Notes: generated from the letters alone by a model not told the origin. Shown: positions 17,173-26,001, numbered from the stretch's first letter. The stretch: 64,000 nucleotides of DNA from Piscinibacter gummiphilus (GCF_002116905.1 NZ_CP015118.1:744001-808000), one strand, 5' to 3'. Made by a program: numbers and translations.

Positions 17173-17985
17173 TCAGCGGCCGTTGAACACGGGGTCGCGC
17201 TTCTCGACGAAGGCGCGTGCGGCGTTCTTGTGGTCTTCCGTCTGTGCGCAGTGCACGTGGTGGGTCACCTCGAGGTCGAGGCATTCGTCCACCTCGCCGC
17301 CCATCGCGCGGTTGAGGTTCTCCTTCATGTAGCGGTAGGCCACGGCCGGGCCTTTCGCGAGCCGCTGTGCGAGTTCGCGCGTGCGTCCGGCGAGCTGTTC
17401 CGGTTCGCAGGTCCAGTTGGCCAGGCCCAGGCGCAGCGCGTCCTCGGCCGACACGCGTTCGCTCAGCATGTAGAGCTCGCGGGCCTTGGCCGCGCCGATC
17501 AGCTGGGTCATGAAGTAGGTGCCGCCGTAGTCGCCCGCGAAGCCCACCTTCGCGAACGCGGTGGTCAGGAAGGCGCTGTTCGACATCAGCCGCAGGTCGC
17601 ACGACATCGCGAGCGACAGGCCCGCGCCGGCGGCTGCACCGGGAATCACGGCCAGCGTGGGCTTCGGCATCTTGAACAGGCGCCCGGCGGTCTCGCGCTG
17701 GCTGTGGCGCTGCTGGTGGATGGCCTCGTCGATGGTGCGCGTGGCCGCGGCGCCGGAGGCCATGGCCTTCACGTCGCCGCCGGCGCAGAACGCCTTGCCG
17801 GTGCCGGTGAGCACGATGCAGCGCACCGCGGGGTCGAACTCCGCGGCGACGAGCTGCTGCTGCATCGCCTGCAGCATCGGGCGCGACAGCGCGTTGCGGG
17901 CGTCGGGCCGGTTCATCGACAGCGTGAGCACGCCGTCGTCGAACGAGGCCAGCAGGTCTTCGGTTCCGGTGTCGATCTGGGGCAT
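17173..17985 (-). CDS. Enoyl-CoA hydratase/isomerase (crotonase fold)
   Basis: A 270-residue crotonase-superfamily enzyme acting on acyl-CoA thioesters. The oxyanion-hole segments are AFCAGGDVKAM and IPGAAAGAGLSLAMSCDLRL. The usual first catalytic Glu position reads FAKVGFAGDYGG, so the acid may be Asp, as in some isomerases. The chosen start MPQIDTG has AAGGA nine bases upstream. An alternative ATG at 18009 overlaps the preceding stop by four bases (ATGA) but lacks a clear ribosome site. It lies between a hot-dog protein and a nitronate-monooxygenase-family flavoprotein in an apparent three-gene operon. Confidence 0.87.
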   Translation of the reverse strand: MPQIDTGTEDLLASFDDGVLTLSMNRPDARNALSRPMLQAMQQQLVAAEFDPAVRCIVLTGTGKAFCAGGDVKAMASGAAATRTIDEAIHQQRHSQRETAGRLFKMPKPTLAVIPGAAAGAGLSLAMSCDLRLMSNSAFLTTAFAKVGFAGDYGGTYFMTQLIGAAKARELYMLSERVSAEDALRLGLANWTCEPEQLAGRTRELAQRLAKGPAVAYRYMKENLNRAMGGEVDECLDLEVTHHVHCAQTEDHKNAARAFVEKRDPVFNGR

Positions 17986-18005
17986 GGTGTCGCGTCCTTG
18001 GAGAG

Positions 18006-18962
18006 TCATTGGGTGAAGCCCAGCTCGCGGGCTTCGGCGTCGTACCTGGCGTAGGAGTTCTTCAGCGTCGCGCCGTTGAGGATCATCTCGGCGGCGAGCG
18101 TGCGCGTGCCGGCTTCGAACACCTGCGTGCGCACCCAGATGGATTCGGTGCGGGCGCTCTCGCTCAGCGCGACGACCTCGCGTTCGAGGTCATAGGCCTG
18201 GCCCACGAAGAGCGGGCCGCGCACGAGGCGGATCTGCTGGCCGGCGAACAGGCCCACGGCGGGGCCGCGGCCGCGCAGACCCGACAGGTGCGATGTGCTG
18301 CCGAGCAGCACGCTGATCATCTCGATCGGGATGATCGCCCGGCCCCACGGCGACGCGGCACCACCCTCGGGCGTGTACCAGGGCGACGGTTCGGTGATGA
18401 CCTTGAGCTTGGCCGCGAGCGTGAAGGGATAGTGGTCGCCCATGTGCTGGTCGAAGCCCATCGCGATCGTTTCCTTCGCGGCGCCGCGCTGGCCCACGCG
18501 CAGGTCGCGGTTGATCACGAGTGTGGTGGCGGGGCGCAGCTTCGCGATGCGCCGGGGGATCTCGTGGTCGGTGTCGGGCACGTCGCCCACCGACGCGGTG
18601 CCCGTCAGCACCGGCGTGCCGTCGCGCTTCTCCGCGTGGATGCGCGCGACCCGTTCGCCGGCGGCCGGCGGCGTCACGTAGGCGCGCACCTCCTCGCCCT
18701 CGACCACCATGTTCTGGTAGTGCGCGCTGATGCAGCCCGTCTCGAACCACGCCTGTCCGAACAGCTGGAACAGCAGCGGGTCGAACTGGCTGAAGTGCGT
18801 GGGGCCCTCGATGGGGCCGGCGCGCAGGCCGAGGTCCTCGGCCATCTTGTCGTCGTGGATCGACAGGTGGCCGTCGTAGGTCTGCTCGGCGAGCATCTGG
18901 CGCGGCTGGCGCAGCGGGCCGCACAGCGTGGCGGCGGGCATCTGGGGGAAGGCCGTGGACAT
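18006..18962 (-). CDS. Hot-dog (MaoC-like) protein, probable acyl-CoA dehydratase or thioesterase
   Basis: A 318-residue protein with two hot-dog-like halves. The first contains AGPIEGPTHFSQFDPLLFQL, and the second contains GFDQHMGDHYPF and VGQAYDLEREVVALSES, which resembles the MaoC-type C-terminal strand. No signal peptide is visible. MaoC-like proteins hydrate enoyl-CoA or act on acyl thioesters. It is the first gene of the strand-minus group (hot-dog, crotonase, flavoprotein) and is divergent from another crotonase-fold gene at 19093. The exact reaction is not deducible. Confidence 0.65.
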   Translation of the reverse strand: MSTAFPQMPAATLCGPLRQPRQMLAEQTYDGHLSIHDDKMAEDLGLRAGPIEGPTHFSQFDPLLFQLFGQAWFETGCISAHYQNMVVEGEEVRAYVTPPAAGERVARIHAEKRDGTPVLTGTASVGDVPDTDHEIPRRIAKLRPATTLVINRDLRVGQRGAAKETIAMGFDQHMGDHYPFTLAAKLKVITEPSPWYTPEGGAASPWGRAIIPIEMISVLLGSTSHLSGLRGRGPAVGLFAGQQIRLVRGPLFVGQAYDLEREVVALSESARTESIWVRTQVFEAGTRTLAAEMILNGATLKNSYARYDAEARELGFTQ

Positions 18963-19092
18963 GGGTGCGTTCTCTCCTGGGGCGAGCTCTCGAGCTTAAG
19001 CGCGGGCTTTCCTCGCCGCTGTCACGAGAGTGGCAGCGCGCGGCGGCTGGCTGCCGCACGATCGAAGGCTCCATCCACCCCCGCCTTCCACC

Positions 19093-19911
19093 ATGCAGAT
19101 CGAAGCCACCAACCCGCCTCCCCTCCACGGCTGCATCGACACGCAGGTGGTCGGCCACGTGCTGCTGATCGGCATCAACCGTCCCGCCAAGCGGAACGGC
19201 TGGACGCCGGAGATGTTCCGGCAGCTGGGCGAGGCCTACACGCGGCTCGACGACGATCCCGAGCTGCGCGTGGGCGTGCTGCACGCCTTCGGCGACCACT
19301 TCACCGCGGGCCTCGACATGCCGTCGGTGCAGGCCCACCTCGAACGGGGCGAGCGGCTGATCCCGGAAGGGCTCGTCGAGCCGCACGACTTCGGCAAGCC
19401 GAACTACCGCCGCCGCACGAAGCCGGTGATCGCCGCGGTGAAGGGCATCTGCTTCACCGTGGGCATCGAGCTGATGCTCGGCGCCGACATCGTTGTGGCG
19501 GGCGAGGAGTGCCGCTTCAGCCAGAAGGAAGTGCAGCGCGGCCTGATGCCGGGTGGCGGGGCCACGCTGCGCATGTCGGAGCGCGCGGGCCTCGGCAACG
19601 CGATGCTGTACCTGCTGACCGGCGACGAGTTCGATGCGGCCACGGCGTACCGGCTCAACTTCGTGCAGAAGGTGGTGCCGAACGCGCTGGTGCTCGACGA
19701 AGCCGTGGCCATCGCGCAGCGCATCGCCGAGCAGGCGCCGCTGGCCGTGACGGCCACGCGCCTGAACGCCATCAAGGCGGTGGAGGAGGGCCCGGCTGCC
19801 GCGGTGGCCGACTTCCCGGCGATCAGCAAGCGCATCTTCGCGAGCGAGGACTGGGCCGAGGGCGTGCGGTCGTTCGTCGAGAAGCGGGCCGCACGTTTCA
19901 AGGGGCGCTGA
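19093..19911 (+). CDS. Enoyl-CoA hydratase/isomerase (crotonase fold)
   Basis: A 272-residue crotonase-family protein with GDHFTAGLDMPSVQA and GICFTVGIELMLGADIVVAG as oxyanion-hole segments, followed by FSQKEVQRGLMPGGGATLRM. The ATG at 19093 gives MQIEATNPPP and avoids an unlikely proline-rich leader. It is divergent from the hot-dog/crotonase/flavoprotein group across a 130-base gap, which suggests shared regulation. The stop codon is in a 14-base palindrome shared with the convergent PEP-CTERM gene. Substrate unknown. Confidence 0.87.
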   Translation: MQIEATNPPPLHGCIDTQVVGHVLLIGINRPAKRNGWTPEMFRQLGEAYTRLDDDPELRVGVLHAFGDHFTAGLDMPSVQAHLERGERLIPEGLVEPHDFGKPNYRRRTKPVIAAVKGICFTVGIELMLGADIVVAGEECRFSQKEVQRGLMPGGGATLRMSERAGLGNAMLYLLTGDEFDAATAYRLNFVQKVVPNALVLDEAVAIAQRIAEQAPLAVTATRLNAIKAVEEGPAAAVADFPAISKRIFASEDWAEGVRSFVEKRAARFKGR

Positions 19912-19921
19912 GCCGGCTCAG
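19908..19921. terminator. 14-base palindrome spanning two convergent stop codons
   Basis: CTGAGCC is followed at once by GGCTCAG, and flanking GGCG/CGCC-type bases extend the symmetry with one bulge. Both convergent stop codons lie within it. It could end transcription or act as an mRNA 3' stabiliser for either gene, but it lacks a T-run and a real loop. Confidence 0.3.
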
Positions 19922-20460
19922 TGGCGCCGGCGTGACGCGGCGACCACCCCGGCCAGGCCCAGCGCCATCAAGGCGAACGCCGCGGGTTCCGGCACGGCGG
20001 GTGCGACGTTGAAGACCAGCGCCACGTCGTAGACACTGGTGGGCCCCGGGAACGCCGACGTGGGCGTGCCCCACAGGTGCAGCGCGTAGCTGCCCGCGGT
20101 GAGCAGCGTGGAGGCGAACGTGACGTCCTGGCGCGGGAAGGGCGGCATCCACACGGTCTGCGAATCCCCTTCGAGCACGGTCACGTTGCCGCGGTCGAGC
20201 CGTCCGTCGAGGTTGAAGATCCAGAAGCGGTTGCTGAACGGCGTGGAGGCCGTGCCGTGGAACTCGAACGCGTCTCCGGCGGCGATCGTGAACGTGAAGA
20301 CGTCCTCGAACGGTTGCGAGCGCGTGAGGTCGCTGAACGGGTGGAGGCCAGGGGCCGAGATCGTGCCGAGGTCGAACGTGTCGGCGCGGGCCTGCGCGGC
20401 GGCCATCAGGGCCACGCAGCCAAGTGCGGCCGCGTGGCGGCGCAGCGGGGTCGATGTCAT
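19918..20460 (-). CDS. PEP-CTERM sorting domain protein
   Basis: A 180-residue exported protein. It has an N-terminal signal peptide (about MTSTPLRRHAAALGCVALMA...) and a C-terminal PEP-CTERM signal from residue 155: VPEP, a hydrophobic stretch (FALMALGLAGVVAA) and SRRR. Such proteins are cleaved by an exosortase and sent to the outer surface or extracellular matrix. The body is a beta-rich jelly-roll-like domain (TFTIAAGDAFEFHGTASTPF). No exosortase is in the window. It is the only PEP-CTERM protein here and sits beside a secreted pectate lyase; a direct link is not shown. Confidence 0.85.
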   Translation of the reverse strand: MTSTPLRRHAAALGCVALMAAAQARADTFDLGTISAPGLHPFSDLTRSQPFEDVFTFTIAAGDAFEFHGTASTPFSNRFWIFNLDGRLDRGNVTVLEGDSQTVWMPPFPRQDVTFASTLLTAGSYALHLWGTPTSAFPGPTSVYDVALVFNVAPAVPEPAAFALMALGLAGVVAASRRRH

Positions 20461-20580
20461 TGGAGTCTCCCTGTCGATGCGGCGGGGCGCCGCACCGGCA
20501 AGGTAGGAGACCTCCCCCGTGAAATCAACCGCGGCCGCGAAGCCCCTCGGGGCCTCGCGGTCGCGTCGAGCCCGGACGCG

Positions 20581-22020
20581 TCAGTTGCAGCTGATCGTCG
20601 CGTACGACTTGCCGGCGCCGGCCGCGTTCGGCAGTTTCTGCTTCACGCACTCGGCCGGGTGGGCCGTGTAGGTGTACGGAATGCCGACCGGGAACGCGCC
20701 GGTCGTGGTCCAGTCGGTGGCATCGCGCGACGGCGACGAACCGCTCGCGACCCACTTGATGCCGTACTTCGCGAAGTCGGCGGCGCTGCGCACGTTGTTG
20801 TTGCGCAGTTCCCAGTAGCCGATGGCCGAGCTGTCGCGCGACGTCACCGGGTTCTGCGCGTCCTCGAAGTAGTTGGCCTCGATCAGCGAGAAGCCGCCCA
20901 TGCGCACGTTGATGCCCGAGGTCTTCACGCCGCTGTAGAGGTTGTTGTAGAGGTGCGTGTAGCCACCGCGCTGCAGCGGCAGGCGCGAGTTCACGTCCTG
21001 GTAGTGGTTGTGGTGGAACGTGATGTAGCGGTCGCTCGCGTCGCTGTCGCTCGACCCGATCAGCCCGACCTTCTGGTGGTCGTGGATGAAGTTGTACGAG
21101 TACGTGATGTGGTGCGCGCCGGCCTTGCTGTCGATCAGGCCGTCGAACTCGAGGTCGCCCGCGCCGGAGCAGTCCTTCGTGCTGCTGAACAGCGTGTTGT
21201 GGTCGACCCAGATGTAGCCCGGGAACTTGCCGCTCTGGCCTTCGATGCCGATGGCATCGATGGAGCCGGGCAGCAGGCCGATCGTCATGTTGCGGATGAT
21301 CACGTTGGTGGCGCCGCCCTTGATGGCGAGGCCGAAGTTGGCCGCGGAGCCGTCGGTGCCTTCGATGGTGACGTGGCTCTTGTTCTTGACCTCGACGATC
21401 GCGCCCGCGGGCTTCTTCCACTGCGCGCAGGTGTCGGTGATGGTCGAGAAGTCGAACGTGCCGTTGTAGCGGATCACGAGGCCGCCGGTGCCGCTGTAGG
21501 CGTCGATCGCGGCCTGCATCTGCGCGGCGGTGGAGACGGTGACGGCCTTGGCCGAGCCGCCGCCGGTGACGGTGCCGCCGAAGCCGCCACTGTGACCGGC
21601 GGGAGCCGGAGCGGGCGTGGGAGCAGGGGTGGGGGCCGGGGTCGGGGCGGGCGTGGGTGCGGGCGTGGGTGCGGGAGTCGGCGCAGGCGTCGGAGCCGGC
21701 GTCGGTGCGGGCGTGGCGCTCACGGGACCCAGCGCGCATTTCTTCGCGATGCCCGGATTGGGGTCCGAGCCGAACGTGGCCGTCGTGCAGGCGACGGGGC
21801 CCGCGAACGACTTGATCACCCACTTGTCCTTGATGCCGTACGACACCTGGCGGGGGACGGAGCCCACCTTGTCGCAGACCTCGCCCTGGTCGGCGCACTT
21901 CGAGAAGCCGGACGGCCAGTCGCGGGCGAGGGCGGGAGTGGATGCGGCGACGGCCGCGGTCAGGGCGGCCAGGCGCAGCAGGTGGCGCTGGCGCCGGGTG
22001 TCATTGGGGTTCGAGCTCAT
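20581..22020 (-). CDS. Secreted pectate lyase, polysaccharide lyase family 1-like
   Basis: A 479-residue exported enzyme: signal peptide (residues about 1-33, ALTAAVAASTPALA), a small N-terminal domain of about 70 residues with four Cys, a Pro-Thr-Ala linker, and a right-handed beta-helix. Pectate-lyase signatures are VWVDHNTL-type IWVDHNTLFSS, the Asp-rich GDLEFDGLIDSKAGAHHITY, the HDHQKVGLIG segment and VNSRLPLQRGG carrying the catalytic Arg. It would cleave polygalacturonate by beta-elimination outside the cell. The start at 22020 follows an AGGAGG-type ribosome site. The upstream region holds a palindrome and an inverted partner that may be operators. Confidence 0.9.
   Translation of the reverse strand: MSSNPNDTRRQRHLLRLAALTAAVAASTPALARDWPSGFSKCADQGEVCDKVGSVPRQVSYGIKDKWVIKSFAGPVACTTATFGSDPNPGIAKKCALGPVSATPAPTPAPTPAPTPAPTPAPTPAPTPAPTPAPTPAPAPAGHSGGFGGTVTGGGSAKAVTVSTAAQMQAAIDAYSGTGGLVIRYNGTFDFSTITDTCAQWKKPAGAIVEVKNKSHVTIEGTDGSAANFGLAIKGGATNVIIRNMTIGLLPGSIDAIGIEGQSGKFPGYIWVDHNTLFSSTKDCSGAGDLEFDGLIDSKAGAHHITYSYNFIHDHQKVGLIGSSDSDASDRYITFHHNHYQDVNSRLPLQRGGYTHLYNNLYSGVKTSGINVRMGGFSLIEANYFEDAQNPVTSRDSSAIGYWELRNNNVRSAADFAKYGIKWVASGSSPSRDATDWTTTGAFPVGIPYTYTAHPAECVKQKLPNAAGAGKSYATISCN
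21601..21717 (-). repeat. Coding 12-base repeat for a Pro-Thr-Ala linker
   Basis: Inside the pectate lyase gene a degenerate 12-base unit is repeated about nine times and encodes Ala-Pro-Thr-Pro units. It separates the N-terminal domain from the catalytic helix as a flexible linker. Such tracts can change copy number by slippage, here in frame. Confidence 0.85.
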
Positions 22021-22091
22021 GGTTTCCTCCTCTGGGTTTGGGACGGCATCGCATGTCGAACCCTGGAAGATCCACGGTCGGACGACACCAA

Positions 22092-22200
22092 GTGGTACGA
22101 CGTCGTATTTCTTGACGTGCGACCGACCGGGGTTGTAGCGGCCCAAACGCCCTGAAAGTTTTTCCGGATGTAAGGGACGTACCCTGAGTTGTCGTACCAC
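22092..22200. promoter_or_regulatory. Candidate operators upstream of pectate lyase
   Basis: GTGGTACGAC at 22092-22101 begins the perfect 12-base palindrome TACGACGTCGTA (22096-22107), and the inverted copy GTCGTACCAC lies at 22191-22200. The first is about 75 bases and the second about 170 bases before the ATG. Two exact decamers in opposite orientation in one promoter suggest a dimeric regulator that may loop the DNA. The regulator is not identified; GntR and LacI proteins often bind such sites. Confidence 0.5.
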
Positions 22201-22219
22201 CTAACCCTAGGGGGTGAGG

Positions 22220-23035
22220 TCAGCGGAACCGCGGCGCCCGCTTTTCGAGCCCCGCCAGCGCCGCCTCGCGCTGGTTCGGACTGCCGATCAGGGCCTGCTG
22301 CTCGCGGGCCTCGGCGAGCAGCACGTCGGCCGCGCGGACTGGCGATGCGCCGTTGAGCAGCCGCTTGGCCGCGCGGATGGCGTCGGGGCTCTTTGCTGCG
22401 ATCTGCGCCGCGAGCGCGCGGGCCTCGGCCAGCGGGTCGTCGGCCACGCGGGTGGCGAGACCGATCGCCTGCGCCTCGGTGCCGGAGACGATGCGGCCGG
22501 TGAAGGTGAGTTCGCGCAGCACGTCCGCACGCACGAGTTCGGTCATGAAGACGCAGCCGGACATGTCGGGCACGAGGCCCCACTTGACCTCCATCACTGA
22601 CAGCTTCGTGTCGGGATGGACGATGCGAACGTCGGCGCCCAGCGCAATCTGCAGGCCGCCGCCGAAGGCGACGCCGTGCACCGCGGCGATCACGGGCACC
22701 GGCAGCTCGCGCCAGCCCCAGCCCACGTGCTGCGCGGCGTTCGCGAGGCCGTGGCTGCGGGCGAGCAGGTCGCTGCCCATCGTGCCGCTGGTCTGTCCCT
22801 GGCCCATCTGTTGGAAGCGGCCCATGTCGAGGCCGGCGCAGAACGCGCGGCCCTCGCCGTGCAGCACCACGGCGCGCACGCGTTCGTCGCCGCGCAGGGT
22901 GGCGATGGTGTCGTTGATGGCATTGAACATCGCGGCGTCGATGGCGTTCATCTTGTCGGCGCGCACGAGGGCGACCTCGGCCACGCCCTGGTCGTCGACG
23001 GACACGCGCACGCGCGAGGTGGAGGTTTCGTTCAT
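22220..23035 (-). CDS. Enoyl-CoA hydratase/isomerase (crotonase fold)
   Basis: A 271-residue crotonase-superfamily protein with AFCAGLDMGRFQQMGQ and HGVAFGGGLQIALGADVRIV forming the oxyanion hole. The acid region is SVMEVKWGLVPDMSG: a Glu and an Asp are both present, a pattern like that of dienoyl-CoA isomerases. The start MNETSTSRVRV is chosen because an upstream ATG (23131) adds residues outside the family. It stands alone between the pectate lyase promoter and the first carboxylesterase, from which it is divergent. Acyl-CoA substrate unknown. Confidence 0.88.
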   Translation of the reverse strand: MNETSTSRVRVSVDDQGVAEVALVRADKMNAIDAAMFNAINDTIATLRGDERVRAVVLHGEGRAFCAGLDMGRFQQMGQGQTSGTMGSDLLARSHGLANAAQHVGWGWRELPVPVIAAVHGVAFGGGLQIALGADVRIVHPDTKLSVMEVKWGLVPDMSGCVFMTELVRADVLRELTFTGRIVSGTEAQAIGLATRVADDPLAEARALAAQIAAKSPDAIRAAKRLLNGASPVRAADVLLAEAREQQALIGSPNQREAALAGLEKRAPRFR

Positions 23036-23159
23036 CGCATCACCAGGGAAGTCGGAGGTCGCGCCATTCTGGTGGATCGCGTCGGCGCCGGCCGTCACCT
23101 GGATGACGGGTGGCCTGCTGGTTTGCCCCACTTCGAAACCGGCATGTGCGTCGTAAAAA

Positions 23160-23180
23160 TATCAGATCAAGCAATTGATA
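23160..23180. promoter_or_regulatory. Inverted-repeat operator candidate before first carboxylesterase
   Basis: TATCAG, nine bases, then TTGATA form a near-perfect inverted repeat. It ends 21 bases before the ATG of the esterase gene. The 20 bases GTCGTAAAAATATCAGATCA (23150-23169) recur exactly before the second esterase (26044-26063). A related TTGATA arm lies before the GntR gene between them, so that regulator is the likely ligand. Confidence 0.6.
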
Positions 23181-23201
23181 CATGAAAAACCAGGAGATGG
23201 C

Positions 23202-25157
23202 ATGAAGAAGTTCCTCGCACCCCCCGCGGCGGCCGCGCTGCTGGCCCTCGCGCTGTCCGGCTGCGGCTCCGACGACACGGTCGACGGACCGCAGGCCGGC
23301 ACGTTCGGCGAGACCCCCGTGGCCGGCCTCGACGTCGCCGGCACCACCACGGCGGCCCGGCGCACCGATGCCTCCGGCCGCTTCGAACACGCCGCCGGCG
23401 AAACGGTGCGCTTCTCGATCGGCGCGCTGGCCCTCGGCAGCGCCCCCGGCGCGGCGATGGTCACCGCACGCGACGTGACGGGCGGTGCCGCCGCGTCCGA
23501 CCGCCGCGTCACCAACAAGCTGATCCTGCTGCAGACGCTCGACGTCGACGGCAACCTCAACAACGGCATCGAGATCACCGAGGCCATCCGCACGGCGGTG
23601 TCCAACAGTGCCGCGTCGATCGACTTCGACCAGGACACGGCCGCCTTCCGCACGAGCCTTGCGCCGCTGCTGGCCACGCTGAACACCGCGTCCGTCTTCA
23701 CCGACCTCGACCCACGCCCCCGCACGGCACGCACCGCCGCGGCGGCCGTCGAACACTTCACGCGCGCGTCCAGCCCGAGGCACGTCGTCACCACCGCCGC
23801 CGGCTCGCTGAGCGGATTCGAAGCCGATGCCTCCACATGGCAGTTCCTCGGCGTGCCGTACGCGAAGCCGCCGGTGGGGGCGTTGCGCTGGCGTCCGCCG
23901 CAGGCGGTCACGCCGTGGACCGGCGTGCGCCACGCCACCGCCTGGGCCGACCAGGCCGCGCAGACCACGGCGCTCGAACGGTTCGGCGAAGGTGGCATGA
24001 GCGAGGACAGCCTGTACCTCAACGTGACCACGCCGAAGAACGCGGCCAAGCTGCCCGTGATGGTGTGGTTCCACGGCGGCGGTTTCACCTCGCTCACCAG
24101 CAACACCAAGGCCTTCAACAACGCGAAGGGACCGGTCACGAAAGGCGTCGTGCAGGTGTCGGTGAACCACCGCCTCGGGCCGTTCGGCTACCTCGCGCAC
24201 CCGCTGCTCTCCGCCGAGTCGGGCTACGGCGGCTCGGGCAACTACGGGCAGATGGACTTGATCATGGCGCTGCAATGGGTGCGCGACAACATCGCGGCCT
24301 TCGGCGGCGACCCCACGAACGTCACCATCTTCGGCGAGTCGGGCGGCGGGCGGAAGGTGCTGTCGCTGATGGCCTCGCCCGAGGCGAAGGGCCTGTTCCA
24401 CCGCGCCATCAGCCAGAGCGGCACGCTGATCCCGGACACCCGCACGCTCGCGTCCGCCGAAGCCATCGGCACGGCCCTCTCCACGAACCTCGGCGCCACC
24501 ACGCTCGAGCAGCTGCGCGCGAAGCCGTGGACCGAGGTGGTGACGGCCGCCGCCGCGCTCGTGCCGTACACCAACATCGACAACCGCTACCTGCCGCACA
24601 GCGAACGCGCGAGCTTCGAGGGCCACACGCACAACGACGTGCCGTTCCTGATCGTCACGAACACGGCCGACACCGTCGACCCCATCGAGACGGTGAAGAA
24701 CGTGTTCCCGTGGATGACGACCCACAGCGCGCAGCCGCACTATGCCGCGGTCTTCAGCCGCGTGCCGGCCGGGTGGACGCAGCGCGGGCTCAAGGCGTAC
24801 CACGGCGCCGAGCTGACGTACGTGTTCAATGCGCCGGAGAGTGTCGTCGCGCACTTCCAGTTGAACCTCGTGCTGGACCCGGCGACCAGCGCGCGCGTGG
24901 TGATCGGCGACCTGAACGGCAACGGCGTCAGCGGCACCGCGGGCGACACCGCCGACGTGCTGGCCTCCGCCGGCTTCGACACGACCGACGCCGCGGTGGC
25001 CGATCGCACGATGACGATGTGGACCACCTTCGCGAAAACGGGCAACCCGAGCATCACCGGACTGTCCTGGCCGGCGTACACGACGTCCAACGACACCTAC
25101 GTCGAACTCGGCGCACAGGCGGTGGTGAAGACGGGCCTGTCGGCCGTGTTCCCCTGA
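23202..25157 (+). CDS. Carboxylesterase type B lipoprotein (paralogue 1)
   Basis: A 651-residue exported esterase. The signal peptide ends in the lipobox LALSGCGSDD. Residues about 30-190 form a separate domain (PVAGLDVAG, TDASGRFEHAAGETVRFSI) found in other lipoproteins. The alpha/beta-hydrolase part starts at about residue 200: SEDSLYLNVTTPKN, VMVWFHGGGFTSL (oxyanion hole) and the nucleophile Ser380 in FGESGGGRKV; the catalytic His is probably in YHGAELTYVF. A Ca-site-like insert, GDLNGNGVSGTAGD, precedes the last helix. It likely hydrolyses esters at the cell surface. The start has AGGAG five bases upstream. It pairs with the paralogue at 26107. Confidence 0.87.
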   Translation: MKKFLAPPAAAALLALALSGCGSDDTVDGPQAGTFGETPVAGLDVAGTTTAARRTDASGRFEHAAGETVRFSIGALALGSAPGAAMVTARDVTGGAAASDRRVTNKLILLQTLDVDGNLNNGIEITEAIRTAVSNSAASIDFDQDTAAFRTSLAPLLATLNTASVFTDLDPRPRTARTAAAAVEHFTRASSPRHVVTTAAGSLSGFEADASTWQFLGVPYAKPPVGALRWRPPQAVTPWTGVRHATAWADQAAQTTALERFGEGGMSEDSLYLNVTTPKNAAKLPVMVWFHGGGFTSLTSNTKAFNNAKGPVTKGVVQVSVNHRLGPFGYLAHPLLSAESGYGGSGNYGQMDLIMALQWVRDNIAAFGGDPTNVTIFGESGGGRKVLSLMASPEAKGLFHRAISQSGTLIPDTRTLASAEAIGTALSTNLGATTLEQLRAKPWTEVVTAAAALVPYTNIDNRYLPHSERASFEGHTHNDVPFLIVTNTADTVDPIETVKNVFPWMTTHSAQPHYAAVFSRVPAGWTQRGLKAYHGAELTYVFNAPESVVAHFQLNLVLDPATSARVVIGDLNGNGVSGTAGDTADVLASAGFDTTDAAVADRTMTMWTTFAKTGNPSITGLSWPAYTTSNDTYVELGAQAVVKTGLSAVFP

Positions 25158-25211
25158 CGGGAAGCCCGCGGGCGTGACGGATGCGGCAACCGGAAGTTCC
25201 GGACAGTGAAA

Positions 25212-25232
25212 TACCTGGACCGAAGGTTGATA
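25212..25232. promoter_or_regulatory. Candidate autoregulatory operator before GntR gene
   Basis: TACCTG, nine bases, TTGATA: the right arm is identical to that of the first esterase operator and the left arm keeps four of six positions. It ends ten bases before the GntR ATG, a usual place for self-repression. Confidence 0.45.
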
Positions 25233-25242
25233 CATTCATGCC

Positions 25243-26001
25243 ATGAGCATCGACCCGGCCACCCCACGCCCCCTCGGCGGCAGCATCCAGGACCGCATCC
25301 GCGCGGCCGTGGAGGCCGAGATCGTGTCGGGTGAACGGCCGCCGGGCAGTGTCATCGACGACCGCCAGCTCTCCGAACGCTTCCAGGCCTCGCGCACTCC
25401 GGTGCGCGAGGCCTTGCTCGTGCTGGCGGCCCAGGGGCTGGTGCACATCGCGCCCCGGTCCGGCATCTACGTCCGGCGCGCCAGCATCGACGAACTGGTG
25501 GCGTCCCTCGAGGCGCTGACCGAGGTGGAATCGGTGCTGGCCGGCATGGCTGCGCGCCGCGCCACCGCGGCCCACTGCGCCGAGTTGCGCACCGCCATGG
25601 CCACCTGTTCCGAGCGCGCCGCGGCGGGCGACCAGCCCGGCTACGAGGCGGCCAACCGCGACCTGCACCAGGCCATCTACCGCGCCAGCGGCAACCCGGT
25701 GCTGGTCGAGACCGTGCGGTCGCTGCGGCGCACGCTCGCGGCCTACCGCCAGTGCAGCATCCGGCATCCGGGTCGCCTCGGCGCCTCGGCCGAGGAGCAC
25801 CGCGCCATCGTGACGGCCATCTGCGCCGGCGACTCCCTCGCCGCCTCGGCCGCGATGCGGCAGCACATCAACCTGGGCGGCGAAGCCCTGGTCGAACTCG
25901 TCGTGACCGCCCAGACGATGGGCGCGCGGCACGACACGGCGGCCTCGCCCGAGGCGGCGCCGGCGCGGCGGTCCCCACGCCGCGCGATGTCGCGCCGCTG
26001 A
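25243..26001 (+). CDS. GntR-family regulator (FadR/FCD subfamily)
   Basis: A 252-residue GntR regulator. The winged helix spans about residues 14-75: IQDRIRAAVEAEIVSGERPP, LSERFQASRTPVREALLVLA, QGLVHIAPRSGIYV. The FCD effector domain has the metal-binding pattern RDLHQAIYRASGNPVL and EEHRAIVTAI...MRQHINLGG. It sits between two paralogous carboxylesterase genes, all on the same strand, and matching inverted repeats precede all three. It probably represses the esterases until an ester-derived acid is bound. The C-terminal 25 residues are Ala/Arg-rich and disordered. Confidence 0.9.
   Translation: MSIDPATPRPLGGSIQDRIRAAVEAEIVSGERPPGSVIDDRQLSERFQASRTPVREALLVLAAQGLVHIAPRSGIYVRRASIDELVASLEALTEVESVLAGMAARRATAAHCAELRTAMATCSERAAAGDQPGYEAANRDLHQAIYRASGNPVLVETVRSLRRTLAAYRQCSIRHPGRLGASAEEHRAIVTAICAGDSLAASAAMRQHINLGGEALVELVVTAQTMGARHDTAASPEAAPARRSPRRAMSRR

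Noticed and set aside
21601..21717. Tandem repeat considered as a CRISPR or non-coding satellite
   Set aside because: Units are 12 bases, degenerate and in frame, and encode a Pro-Thr-Ala linker between two protein domains.
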